A stretch of DNA of 22,084 bases from Balamuthia mandrillaris (taxonomy: Eukaryota > Discosea > Longamoebia > Balamuthiidae): contig JAVKOQ010000640.1 in NCBI GenBank assembly GCA_031835245.1, forward strand, positions 1 to 22,084, written 5' to 3'. The notes under the pieces are model-generated. The model did no database searches. It was not told where the DNA came from and saw nothing but the letters and a program-made list of their open reading frames with translations. The stretch's first letter is position 1, and every line of letters begins with the position of its first letter. Both the position numbers and the translations under genes were made by a program. Positions 8,658 through 17,017 of the stretch are shown here, in pieces.

Positions 8658-10460
8658 GCCAACTGTTCCTGCTGCGCCTCCACCTGCAGGCGGTCCACGA
8701 AGAGTACTTATAGCACACTCCTCCTCTTTGCCCAGAATAAGTTGTTGTTTATTTGTAGGCATTAAGTTTTCAGCTATCATCAGCTCACACTCCTCCTCTT
8801 TGGCCAACATGGCAGCCATCATGCTAGTCATCCTTGGAAAGACTTTGTCAAAGCTGATGTCAAGCAAGCAGGGACATAAGTTTAGTTGAAACCTTCCATG
8901 TTTCTTTTGCAGCTTCTCAAATTCGAACGTTCCTGTTCTCATCTAACCATCATTTCACCTTTTCCTATCTTGCCTCTTGTTCGCCATTACGTTGTTGCTG
9001 AAGAAGATAGATGGTGTTTTCAAGTTTGTTGCATGCTGTAATGGATTTTCTCAACTTCTGGTCCTCTTTCAATGCCTCCTCTGCTTCCTGTGGGTCTATA
9101 AACAGATGGAGCCCAGGAGCTTGCTGGTGAGCTTACATGTTGATTGGACTACCTTCTTCTTTTCTTTGATAATATTGTCTTGATATAGTGTAATCAAAGA
9201 TATCAACTAAGATAAGCATATTATCTTCACTAGTTCAATGGGCCTATTGTGGGTTTGTTGTTATTAAGAAGGAGAGTATGTTAGTAAAATCACTAATACA
9301 TATCTCAATACTTTTTATACTCAACATCATATTCTTAAATCTTCTTTTTTTTATCTTTTAACATGTTTTGTCTGTATTAAAAAGGGTACAACAATTTTTC
9401 AAAGGACACAACAACAAATTCCTTTTATTCTGTTGCTTCCTTCTTTCTTTCTTTTTAGTTAGTTTGTTTTGTTTTGTTCACACCACACCTTTTCTTTCTT
9501 GATGCATTTATTCCTTTGTTTCCTCTTTGAATAATATGTTTTGGCCCTGTTTGTTTGTGTTATTCATCCTTTCTAACAGTTGGACACTGGTCCAAAAAGC
9601 TAGAGCTAATAGAAGGGTAAAATCAACGAATACTGTCATGAAGAACGTGTGTTGTCTGCCAACAATGTTAATGAAGGTCTCCAGAGGAAAGACTGTTGAG
9701 GCCACACTGCACCTGTGCCACTGATATCTTTTATCTTATTTATGAAAACACATAGAAAGAGGTTCCTGCAGGTATTTGTCACAACTACAATTCGTGAGGA
9801 GTCGATATTTAAAAATCTAACATTGGTTAAACTGAAACAAAAATAGATCCTAATGTTCTGGAGATTGTTGGCACAAAATGAAGGGGTCAACCAACGAGAA
9901 AACAAGAGAAAAAATCGCGTTTCAAAGCACAGGAGCAAAGGAAGGATGCAGACTAAAGTAGCAAGTTAAAGCGCGGCTCCTGCTGCAACTGGCCTGCAAA
10001 AAGTTGGTCCAAACGGACATCCAGGTGCGGAGAGAAAGGATTGACAAGGAGTGAAGGTGGGTGGGTTTGGGAGTCACTATGGCGACCCTGTGTGTGGGGA
10101 AGGAAATTCCGCACATGCTGTGAGTTCATAGCATGGTTCCTACCAGCTGCACCAGTAGCCCTGGTCAGGTGATCATTTTTCTTTTCTGTGTTCTTCGGTG
10201 GGAGTGAAAACAAGGGAGCAGAGGGAGATGGAAGAGAGGCAACAAAAAGGTGCACAGATCTGCCACAAACTAGCTGTGACTAGTTGTGTGTCTTCTTTTC
10301 TTCCAGGCTGCTGCTCTCAAGGTGGGTTTGAGGATGCGAAAGGTTTGTCCTGTGGAGCAAAGGGACAGTTGAGAGAGAGAACTGAGAGGGAGGGAAACAG
10401 TTTGCCACCAGGCAAGCACCGTTTTTCTTTCTTGGCTGTTGATTAACCCTGGACCAGACC

Positions 10461-10482
10461 AAAGCTTGCCAAGGCAAGCTTT
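10461..10482. repeat. perfect inverted repeat (hairpin 1)
   Basis: AAAGCTTGCC, then AA, then GGCAAGCTTT: a perfect 10-bp stem with a 2-base centre. It is about 60 bp from a second perfect hairpin. No T-run follows that would mark a terminator. The function is unknown. Confidence 0.85.
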
Positions 10483-10540
10483 ATCTTCTGGGTCCTTGTG
10501 ATGCAAGATGCAGGGATAGGAAGAGAAAAGGTTTTGAGAT

Positions 10541-10561
10541 CTTGCACTTTTGAAGTGCAAG
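10541..10561. repeat. perfect inverted repeat (hairpin 2)
   Basis: CTTGCACTT, then TTG, then AAGTGCAAG: a perfect 9-bp stem with a 3-base loop. It sits close to hairpin 1, and CTTGC motifs also lie nearby. It could be a cruciform or a protein-binding site of a mobile element. Confidence 0.85.
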
Positions 10562-11249
10562 GTTTCTAGGACCTGAACGCTTGCCTTGCCTGTTGCTTCA
10601 ACACATCTCTTCTTTTAGGTGGTGGTCTTAAGCAATCCCTGCTTGGAGAGAGAGATAAAGTGAAGGGTAGTGTGGTAAGGGTAGCAAAGAAAGACACCCC
10701 AGTAAGTGGGGAGTTTGTATGTGATGTGCTTTGCACAAAAAAGATCATACACACCAACAGCAAGTACACTGGTCTCTTAGTCTCTTATTGTTGTTCCCAC
10801 TGCTCCTTCCTCATGGAAGGGAAAAAGGAGGGCAGCGGTGAGAGATGGAGAGAAACAAGGGTAGCTTGCAGGAAAAGAAGTCCTGGTAGGAAGTAGTTTT
10901 AGCTTCCTGTGAAAAACCTGGAACTTCTCAGGAAAATAGTGTGCAAACAAGATGGCAGGAAAAGCAGTGCTTGAGCAAAACAAGTTGTGGAAACACAAAG
11001 CTTGCTTCCAGCTCAGCACAGCAAAAAACAAACCTTCAATGCTTATTTATCTCTGGATCAAAGGATAAGAGAGCAACAAGAACCAACCTGGAATGGGATA
11101 TTGTGTGCTGTCTTGCTGGAGAAACAGAGAGAAAAAAATACCACAACAAAGCAACCAAGGGCCTTACTTAGCAGTCATGACTTTTTTGGGGTTTCTGTTT
11201 TCCTTTGTTCTTTAAAGGAAGACAGAGGTGCCAAGAAAAGGACGGTAGT

Positions 11250-12689
11250 TACCTGATTGATCCTTATGCTTGTCTCAAAGATTAAGCCATGCATGTCTAA
11301 GTATAAGCTTTTATATGGTGAGACTGTGGATGGCTCATTAAATCAGTTATAGTTTATTTAATGGTTCCTTTATTTTTACTACTTAGATAACCGTAGTAAT
11401 TCTAGAGCTAATACATGCCCAAAGTCTTGACTGGGAGTCGCAAGGCTCTCTGGAAGGGATGTATTTATTAGATAAAAAACCGATGCAGGGCGGCTTGCTG
11501 CCCTGGACCCAACGGTGATTCATAATAACTCTATTGAATTGCACCATGGCTCCCTTGTTGGGCCAGCAATGCTTCATTCAAATTTCTGCCCTATCAACTT
11601 TCAATGATAGGATAGAGGCCTACCATGGTCATAATGGGTAATGGAGAATTAGAATTCAATTCTGAAGAGGGAGCCTGAGAAATGGCTACCACTTCTAAGG
11701 AAGGCAGCAGGGGCACAAATTACCCAATCCCGACATGGGAAGGTAGTGATTGTTAGAAAGGGTGAATAACATGAATGGACAGGGCCAAAACATATTATTC
11801 AAGAGGGAACAAAGGAACAAAGAGTGTCAGGAGAGAAAGGTGTGGTGTGAACTAAACAAAACTAACTAACTAACTAAAAGAAAGAGAAAAGGAAGCAACA
11901 AAATAAAAGGAAGAAGCCTAGCGATGTGGCAGCAGGCAATTGGTCCACGTTGCAGATGTCAACAGAAAGGAAAGGAAAGGAAAGGGGCAATGGAACTAAT
12001 ATGTTGAGAGTAATTCTCAACATGACAATAAATAACAATACAGGTCTTGCAAAAAGACTTGTAATTGGAGGGCAAGTCTGGTGCCAGCAGCCATGGTAAT
12101 TCCAGCTCCAATAGCGTATATTAAAGTTGTTGCAGTTAAAAAGCTCGTAGTTGGATCTCAGAGTGTTTTGCAGGGCTGGTCTGATGAAATAGGTGAGCAC
12201 CGTCCTTCCCACTCCTCTTGTCCAGGTTCTCATCCCTGCTATTCACTTAGTGGGTGACCAAAGGTTCTGCTTCGCCCTCAGGTGGGGACAGGACTGGAGG
12301 CCCAGACCATTTGAGTGGTCAAAGCAGACAAGTTAAAACTGTCATTGAATATATTAGCATGGGATAATGGAATAAGCCTTTCTGCTTATTTTGTTGGTTT
12401 CTAAGTAGGGAGAAATAATTGATAGGAACAGTTAGGGGCATTAATATTTAATTATCAGAGGTGAAATTCTTGGATTTATGAAAGATTAACTTCTGTGAAA
12501 GCATTTGTCAAGGATGTTTTCATTAATCAAGAACAAAAGTTAGGGAATCGAAGATGATCAGATACTGTTGTAGTCTTAACCATAAACAATGCCAACCAGC
12601 AATTGGGAGACATTACACATGCTGCTCAAAAGGTAGCATGGATTACTCCCCCAGCAGCTTGTGAGAAATCTTAAGTCTTTGGATTCTGA

Positions 12690-12728
<39 letters not shown>

Positions 12729-12755
12729 TGGAAGAGCACCACCAGGAAGAGGAGG
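11250..12755 (+). pseudogene. truncated, decayed 18S (SSU) rRNA pseudogene
   Basis: Near-universal SSU blocks occur in order: ACCTGATTGATCC at the 5' end, AAGCCATGCATGTCTAAGTA, TCTAGAGCTAATACATGC, GGTGCCAGCAGCC, AAAAAGCTCGTAGTTGG, GTGAAATTCTTGGAT and AACTTAAAGGAATTG. The match begins at the mature 5' end, lacks the bases that normally follow GATCC, and stops after CACCACCAGGA, so about the last third of an SSU gene is missing. About 275 bp of foreign sequence interrupts it (11752-12025). A block of about 40 bp before the 530 loop is deleted between ATTGGA repeats. Universally conserved CG steps are changed: GCCGCGG reads GCCATGG and ACGGAAGGG reads ATGGAAGAG. It cannot make functional rRNA. 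Confidence 0.95.
11752..12025. other. insertion of about 275 bp inside the 18S pseudogene
   Basis: The SSU sequence breaks after GGTAGTGA and resumes at CAATAAATAACAATAC. The intervening DNA matches no SSU region I know. It contains (AACT)n near 11860-11877 and (GGAAA)n near 11970-11990. It ends in a perfect 9-bp-stem hairpin (12001-12023, ATGTTGAGA/TCTCAACAT) directly before the rejoining point. TGA is present on both sides, a possible 3-bp target duplication. It has no long ORF. I cannot identify a group I intron core. Confidence 0.65.
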
Positions 12756-12910
12756 GCATTTTTTGCATAAGGGGTCATAATCATTGTCTTTGAAGGCAGG
12801 GACAGCACAGGGGCCAAGGCCAGGAAGCACCAATAGTAGCCAATGGTACTATGCTCTGGGAAAATAACACCAACATGGATTGCATTTTGTTTTTTTTATT
12901 GGTTAAAGAC

Positions 12911-13200
12911 ACATTAGCAGTGGTCTTGTTTGCAGGCATGCATGTGTGTGTGTGTGTGTATATATGTGTATGTATGTCTGGAAGGGGTGAGTGTGGTCAG
13001 TTGTATGTCTTTGTCTGCATTGTGTATGTGCCTGTCTCATATGTCTGACCATAATGAATAACAAACTGCAACTCAGGTTGGTGTTATTTGTTTATACTTT
13101 TTTTCCTTTGTCTTGGGAGAGACTGTGATAGACAACAAAGCAAAGAGAAACATGAGCCAGCAGAAGCAGCAAACATCAAGAGGAATACATTAGCAGTGGT
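12911..13200. mobile_element. possible short non-autonomous insertion flanked by 14-bp direct repeats
   Basis: ACATTAGCAGTGGT occurs exactly at 12911-12924 and again at 13187-13200. The 262 bp between them start with CTTGTTTGC and end with GCAAACATCAAG plus AGGAAT. These ends are imperfect inverted copies of each other. The interior holds a TG microsatellite (12945-12965) and no ORF worth naming. A target duplication around a small non-autonomous element explains this best; a tandem duplication remnant is the alternative. Confidence 0.35.
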
Positions 13201-13267
13201 TAATGTACCTTTTTCTTGCCCTTGTGCACCTTTTTTTTCTTAATGTGTGTCAGCACATCCTGCTTGC

Positions 13268-13270
13268 TTG

Positions 13271-13301
<31 letters not shown>

Positions 13302-13345
13302 CCTCTCTCCCTCTCTCTCTATATTTCCCTCTCTTTCTCTCTCCT
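13268..13345 (+). repeat. (CT)n-rich microsatellite
   Basis: This interrupted CT/CCCT tract lies on the plus strand in the CpG-poor island. It produces Ser/Leu repeat frames that are not genes. Confidence 0.85.
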
Positions 13346-13479
13346 TCCCTCCTTCTTCACAAACAAAGGAAGGTATCAGGATGTGCAGAATGAGGAAAAA
13401 AAAAGGATAAAAAACCTTGAATGTTGGAGAAGAAGAATTCCTCCAGCAACGGCCTGGCCTGGAGGCATTGAATCACATT

Positions 13480-13623
13480 TCACGATTTCTCAGCAGTCAT
13501 TTGGCTGCTGTTTATTGTGCTCAATTCCACCACTAGGTGGTCCACAGTGGTGCACCATTTAAATTTGCAGTGATGGCTCACCTCATACCGCTTGTCTGGG
13601 GTGCTATTGTGTTTGTCTACACA
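13480..13623 (-). pseudogene. relic of a His-Cys-box/HNH (His-Me finger) endonuclease zinc motif
   Basis: The minus strand at 13587-13501 encodes YEVSHHCKFKWC, then TTVDHLVVELSTINSSQ. The spacing SHxC-x4-C-x4-HLxxE-x4-N matches the zinc-binding and catalytic core of His-Cys-box endonucleases such as I-PpoI (SHLCHNTRC, then HNPLHLCWESLDDN), including the catalytic His and metal-binding Asn. In the family, positions read here as His (SHHC) and Gln (INSSQ) are usually Arg. CGN to CAN change by CpG loss would explain both. Only about 50 codons are recognisable, so it looks like a fragment of a larger gene. It lies 0.75 kb from the dead 18S copy. It could equally be a piece of an HNH-bearing host or transposon protein. 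Confidence 0.55.
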
Positions 13624-13832
13624 GTTGAAACCAAAGCCCAGCCAGCATGCAAAGATGGAGAGTGTTGTCAGTTTGTTGGGAACCAGTGTGCTGCAAACAT
13701 ACACACACAAAAAAAAAAGAGTCTAGTACTTGGGAGAGAGGAAAAGGGGCGCAGGGAGGGAGAGAGGAGAGGGTGCAAGAGAAAGGAGGGAGGTCTATAT
13801 GGCCACTTACCCAGTAGGAACAGCTCATGACA

Positions 13833-14210
13833 TCATCCTGCAGCAATGAGGGCAATGTGATGCAGTGGAAGGTTGACCCTACAGACCTTTTTGCTGGGGT
13901 ACTTGGCCTTTTGATTCTGGCCTTTGCTCTGCAGCTCTTCAATATAGGCCTCACACTGGACTCCCTCATGGTCCACCATTTGAAGAAGCCCATCTTTCCT
14001 CCATTGCTCCAGGGCTGTAGCAGCATCCGCCTGCCTGACTTTCTCAACATTGCATAGATGGTCCTCTCTCTTGCATAGCTGCTTCTTGTCTAGAATGTCC
14101 TCCACTTTCTTGAGCTGCACCTCCAGATTTCTAATTTTCTCTTCCTGTTGCTGCAGGATTCGCTCCTGATGTAGCAGTAGAAACTGAGACAGCACCGTGG
14201 AGGTCTGCAA
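13833..14210 (-). CDS. hypothetical coiled-coil ORF, possibly a relic
   Basis: This open frame of 125 codons opens with a strong predicted coiled coil (QQQEEKIRNLEVQLKKVEDI) followed by charged helical sequence (ATALEQWRKDGLLQMVDHEG). I recognise no family. A neighbouring frame just upstream (14573-14220) is also protein-like, and together they sit beside the tandem repeat at 14471-14810. They may be parts of one decayed or spliced gene of a repeated element. CpG content is low, as in the surrounding island, which argues for decay. Confidence 0.3.
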   Translation of the reverse strand: MQTSTVLSQFLLLHQERILQQQEEKIRNLEVQLKKVEDILDKKQLCKREDHLCNVEKVRQADAATALEQWRKDGLLQMVDHEGVQCEAYIEELQSKGQNQKAKYPSKKVCRVNLPLHHIALIAAG

Positions 14211-14219
14211 CTCTGCACA

Positions 14220-14573
14220 TCACTCATCAATGCAAAAATAATAATGATTATCTGTTGTCTTCCCTGCCAGGCTGTTTTGATGGAGGCAGTGTAACTTCTT
14301 GCAGACTGATTGGGGTTCACAATGGAAGTTGCTGCCACTGAGAACTGAGATGCGGTTGTGGATCTCAGCCAAGGACAATGTCTTATCCTGCATTGTGCTC
14401 TGTGCTGCCTGTTGGTACAGGCACAGCAGCACATATTGGCTAATGGTATAGCTGATGGCCTTGCCTTGGTAGGGAGTCACACCAGCCAACATATGGAGCT
14501 TTGCATATAACCCAGAGCTGCAGCACCATGGGGGTAGGATGTCTGCGAGCCCACCTCTGGGATGTTGGTACAC
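14220..14573 (-). CDS. hypothetical ORF upstream of the coiled-coil frame
   Basis: The open frame of 117 codons contains a protein-like core (KAISYTISQYVLLCLYQQAA, later LSLAEIHNRISVLSG). Its first 30 or so codons lie in the 130-bp tandem repeat. A stop separates it from the coiled-coil frame ten bases downstream, so both could be exons or broken pieces of one gene. No family is recognised. Confidence 0.25.
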   Translation of the reverse strand: MYQHPRGGLADILPPWCCSSGLYAKLHMLAGVTPYQGKAISYTISQYVLLCLYQQAAQSTMQDKTLSLAEIHNRISVLSGSNFHCEPQSVCKKLHCLHQNSLAGKTTDNHYYFCIDE

Positions 14574-14810
14574 AGGGGTAGGACGGCTGCATATCTGCTC
14601 AGGGAGTCACACCGGCCAACATATGGAGCTTTGCATATAACCCAGAGCCACGGCACCATGGGGGTAGAATGTCCACGAGCCCACCTCTGGGACATTGGTG
14701 CACAGGGGTAGGACGTCTGCAAGTCCACCCCTGGGACGTTGGTGCACAGGGGTAGGATGTTTGTGAGCCCACCCCTGGGACGTTGGTGCATGGGGGTGAG
14801 TTTGTCAAGA
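14471..14810. repeat. nested tandem repeat: 44-bp units within a 130-bp duplication
   Basis: A 130-bp unit starting AGGGAGTCACACC begins at 14471 and again at 14601. Within and after it, a 44-bp unit starting GGGGTAGG is in exact register at 14531, 14575, 14661, 14705, 14749 and 14793. Copies differ by scattered transitions, many at CG or former CG steps. Because 44 is not divisible by 3, successive copies read in different frames, so this is not a protein repeat. Confidence 0.9.
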
Positions 14811-15613
14811 GTGCAAAGGTACAGAAAAATCAAAACAAAGAAGAACAAGTTTTACCTCTTTAGGTGCAGGAAATCATCTAGCCAGGACGCTGGAAGGGGG
14901 TGAGCCGTCAGTGGACATGTTGGAGGGCAAAGGGGTGTGTTGGTGGAGATGCATCAGGCAGGTTAATGAGGCACAGTGCAAAGCCAACCACAAGAAGAAG
15001 CACAACACACACTCGCCCATGCGTGTTGATTTGATTTGTTTTGCGGCTGGTGGTGCTTCTTTCTGCAGCACAATATTTCATGAAAGAAAAAAGACAAAAG
15101 GGGGAAAAAAAAAGAGAGGGTTTTTTTCATCATGGCAAAACTGAAATAGTAAAAGAAAGAAAAAAAGGAGGGGTGATGGGAGGATACAAGAACTGAATTT
15201 TTGTCATGGACGGAGTTTTTGGAGTTATTCAACACGTCAGCTTATTTATTTATGGTATGTGATCGATCTAGATTATTGTCGTTTTTTGTTGTCTTTTCTT
15301 TGCAGGGGGAAAAAACGAAAAAGAAAAAAGCAAAAACCAGCAAGATGCACCAAAATCAGCAAGCGCCACTGCTGTCAAGTAATCCATGTTTTACACCTCC
15401 TTCCTCCCGCCAGCAGTTGCCAGTACTTTAACTTCCTTCTCTTGATCTCTCGCTCTCTCACACTTCTTGCACTCTTGTGCTCTTGCTCTGCACATTAATC
15501 ATTAACTCACCAATGATTTACCCCAGAGCCAGCAGTTGCCGGTACTTTAACTTCCTTGCACTGCCTACAAGCAGTACATTATCTTGCTCTCTCTTGTGCT
15601 CTTGTGCCCTCAT

Positions 15614-15679
<66 letters not shown>

Positions 15680-16160
15680 CCATTTTCTTTTCCTCTTGTA
15701 TCCCTGCAGCTGTCTCATTTTCTGGGTACTTGGCATGGATTTGTCATTAAATTTGTGTGTTGCTTTTTCTCTCTCTCTCTCTCACTCTCTCTCTCTTTTC
15801 TTTTATGATAACTGAAGCAAACATTAAAACTGCACTCAACAGCATGCAGATTGTTACTGTGGTTCAAATAGTGGTTTGTTAATGGGGGATAAACCCTGCA
15901 GATCAAGAAAGGGACGGCACATAAGCAACTCTGGGTTTATTCATAAGAAAAGAGGTGTGGACCAAAGTGTGTGCTTTGAGTGTATCATGAGGAAAAAGGG
16001 AAAATAAAAAGGGGTGAGAGAATTTGGGGTATCCAGGGAAAGTGTTGACAGGAAGTCAAAATTTGACGCGAATTGTTGGTTTTCCAACATCACTGCCTTC
16101 CCAAAGAGAACTAACACCATTTGCAACGTTTCTTGGGGTACTTCTTCCTTCAGTAGGTGG
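14811..16160. other. non-coding CpG-poor spacer with short direct repeats
   Basis: No gene is supported here. A 27-bp sequence around CCAGCAGTTGCC and TACTTTAACTTCCTT occurs at about 15410-15436 and again at 15529-15557 (period about 119 bp), each followed by CT-rich DNA. A second CT tract lies at 15769-15797. The rest shows no feature I can name. Confidence 0.5.
15615..15676 (+). repeat. (CT)31 microsatellite
   Basis: An uninterrupted CT run of about 62 bp on the plus strand follows the second copy of the 119-bp-period direct repeat. Confidence 0.95.
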
Positions 16161-16167
16161 AGATGGG

Positions 16168-16755
16168 TCACTGAGAACTGAAGTCCTTGGCCGCAACCCA
16201 AGAGTTGTTTAAGTCAGGGTATCCTTTCCACTTCACAAGGTAGTAACAGTCAGAAGGTGGGCTGTCATGGTTGAGGATCTTTTCCACTTCATAGTGCTTG
16301 TCTTCAAAAGGAGTATCAGGATCCACAGGCTTGAGAGCACTTGGAGGAACCTTGTCAGGGAGTATGTCACCAGTGATGTCTTGAAGAACATAGGCTCCAT
16401 TATTAGTGTAGTGGTAGATGATGAAGGGACCAAGAAATTTGGGATTGGTTTTAGAGTTTGCTGAGGAGTTTTTCAGCAAGGCCAATACACATTGGCCTAA
16501 CCTTAATGAACCTACACATCTCCAGAGATGAGCAGAGAGGGTGAATAGGCAGAAAGAGAGCCTCACCCACAAGTTGAGCTTTAATGCCAAATACATCCAT
16601 CTAAATTCAGAAAAACATGCACTAAGAATAAACTTGTTAGAGTGCCCAAGAAACCACCTTTTCCCAAAAATTGCGATTAGAAGGAGTTTCTCCAATCCAT
16701 TGTTGCCATTTTATCACAACACCACAACTCTATACATACTCTCAAACACCAACTA
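16168..16755 (-). mobile_element. 3' pol fragment of a Ty3-type chromovirus (integrase end plus chromodomain), fossil
   Basis: The minus strand encodes the SH3-like end of a Ty3/gypsy integrase (PKFLGPFIIYHYTNNGAYVL, then DILPDKVPPSALKPV). A chromodomain follows (YEVEKILNHD, YYLVKWKGYPDLNNSWVAAKDF) with the expected aromatic cage positions Tyr and Trp. This order is the C-terminus of a chromovirus polyprotein. Only this end is present: no reverse transcriptase, RNase H, protease or gag is seen nearby, and I could not identify an LTR. The copy is a truncated fossil. It lies in the CpG-poor island next to the tRNA-Ile gene, and its weak CpG content suggests it is not very recent. Confidence 0.75.
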
Positions 16756-16822
16756 GCACAGAGAGGGCACAGGGCTCGAGCTCCGTTGGTAGAACTAACC
16801 TTCCGCAAGAAGAAGGCAAGCA

Positions 16823-16895
16823 GGCCGGTTAGCTTAGTCGGTAGAGCGTGGTGCTAATAACGCCAAGGTCATGGGTTCGATCCCCATACTGGCCA
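16823..16895 (+). tRNA. tRNA-Ile (anticodon AAT)
   Basis: The 73-nt cloverleaf is complete. The acceptor stem GGCCGGT pairs with ACTGGCC (one G-T pair) and the discriminator is A. The D arm is GCTT/GAGC. The anticodon stem TGGTG/CGCCA holds loop CTAATAA with anticodon AAT at 34-36, read as IAU after inosine modification. The T arm is ATGGG-TTCGATC-CCCAT. A box TAGCTTAGTCGG and B box GGTTCGATCC are intact. There is no intron. CCA is not encoded, as in eukaryotic nuclear tRNAs. It appears functional and marks the right border of the CpG-poor island. Confidence 0.96.
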
Positions 16896-16900
16896 TTTTT
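16896..16900 (+). terminator. RNA polymerase III terminator of tRNA-Ile
   Basis: A T5 run follows directly after the discriminator base, the normal Pol III stop signal. Confidence 0.75.
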
Positions 16901-17017
16901 CATTTTTAATTTTTATTGCTCTCAACAACAGAGTTTTTCTGCTGCAAGACGACATGAATATATTTTTGTTGTGTTCTTTTTTTTTCTTTCCAATCCATCA
17001 ATGCATATTAGTTAGTG

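Larger units (their letters stand above)
8640..11249. other. gene-poor, CpG-depleted region with decayed coding-like debris
   Basis: There is no supportable gene here. Between about 8992 and 9625 there is not a single CG dinucleotide. The minus strand between about 9111 and 8700 has two short coding-like stretches in different frames, one with FIDPQEAEEALKEDQKLRKS and one with LQKKHGRFQLNLCPCLL. The second includes a short internal duplication of KEEEC. They look like remains of a repeated gene or element, but I cannot name a family. The stretch 9150-9500 is AT-rich and featureless. The stretch 10260-11240 is moderately GC-rich and holds the two hairpins listed separately. Confidence 0.5.

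Noticed and set aside
8122-8942. Long Pro/Ser and Gly/Glu/Arg frames on both strands
   Set aside because: They are products of the pyrimidine tract read in every frame; no domain or composition typical of genes.
9508-10770. ORFs of 64-100 codons in the CpG-poor island
   Set aside because: Lengths are near chance expectation, composition is not protein-like and no motifs are seen.
11752-12025. Intact group I intron in the 18S copy
   Set aside because: Position is suggestive but I cannot find the P, Q, R and S core elements by eye; kept only as an unidentified insertion.
11250-12755. Functional 18S rRNA gene
   Set aside because: The 3' third is missing, a foreign insert is present, a conserved block is deleted and universally conserved bases such as GCCGCGG are altered.
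14471-14810. CRISPR array
   Set aside because: Units are contiguous diverged tandem repeats without unique spacers, in a eukaryotic setting.
14471-14848. Repeat protein encoded by the 44-bp tandem repeat
   Set aside because: The unit is not a multiple of three, so the reading frame changes each copy; frames are open by chance.
15900-16170. LTR downstream of the chromovirus fragment
   Set aside because: No second copy, clear TG...CA ends or adjacent polypurine tract could be shown inside the window.
8640-16770. Repeat-induced point mutation of the fungal type as the cause of decay
   Set aside because: Losses centre on CG steps while CA steps remain common, which fits CpG methylation decay better; some non-CpG transitions exist, so a computed RIP index would be needed to close the question.
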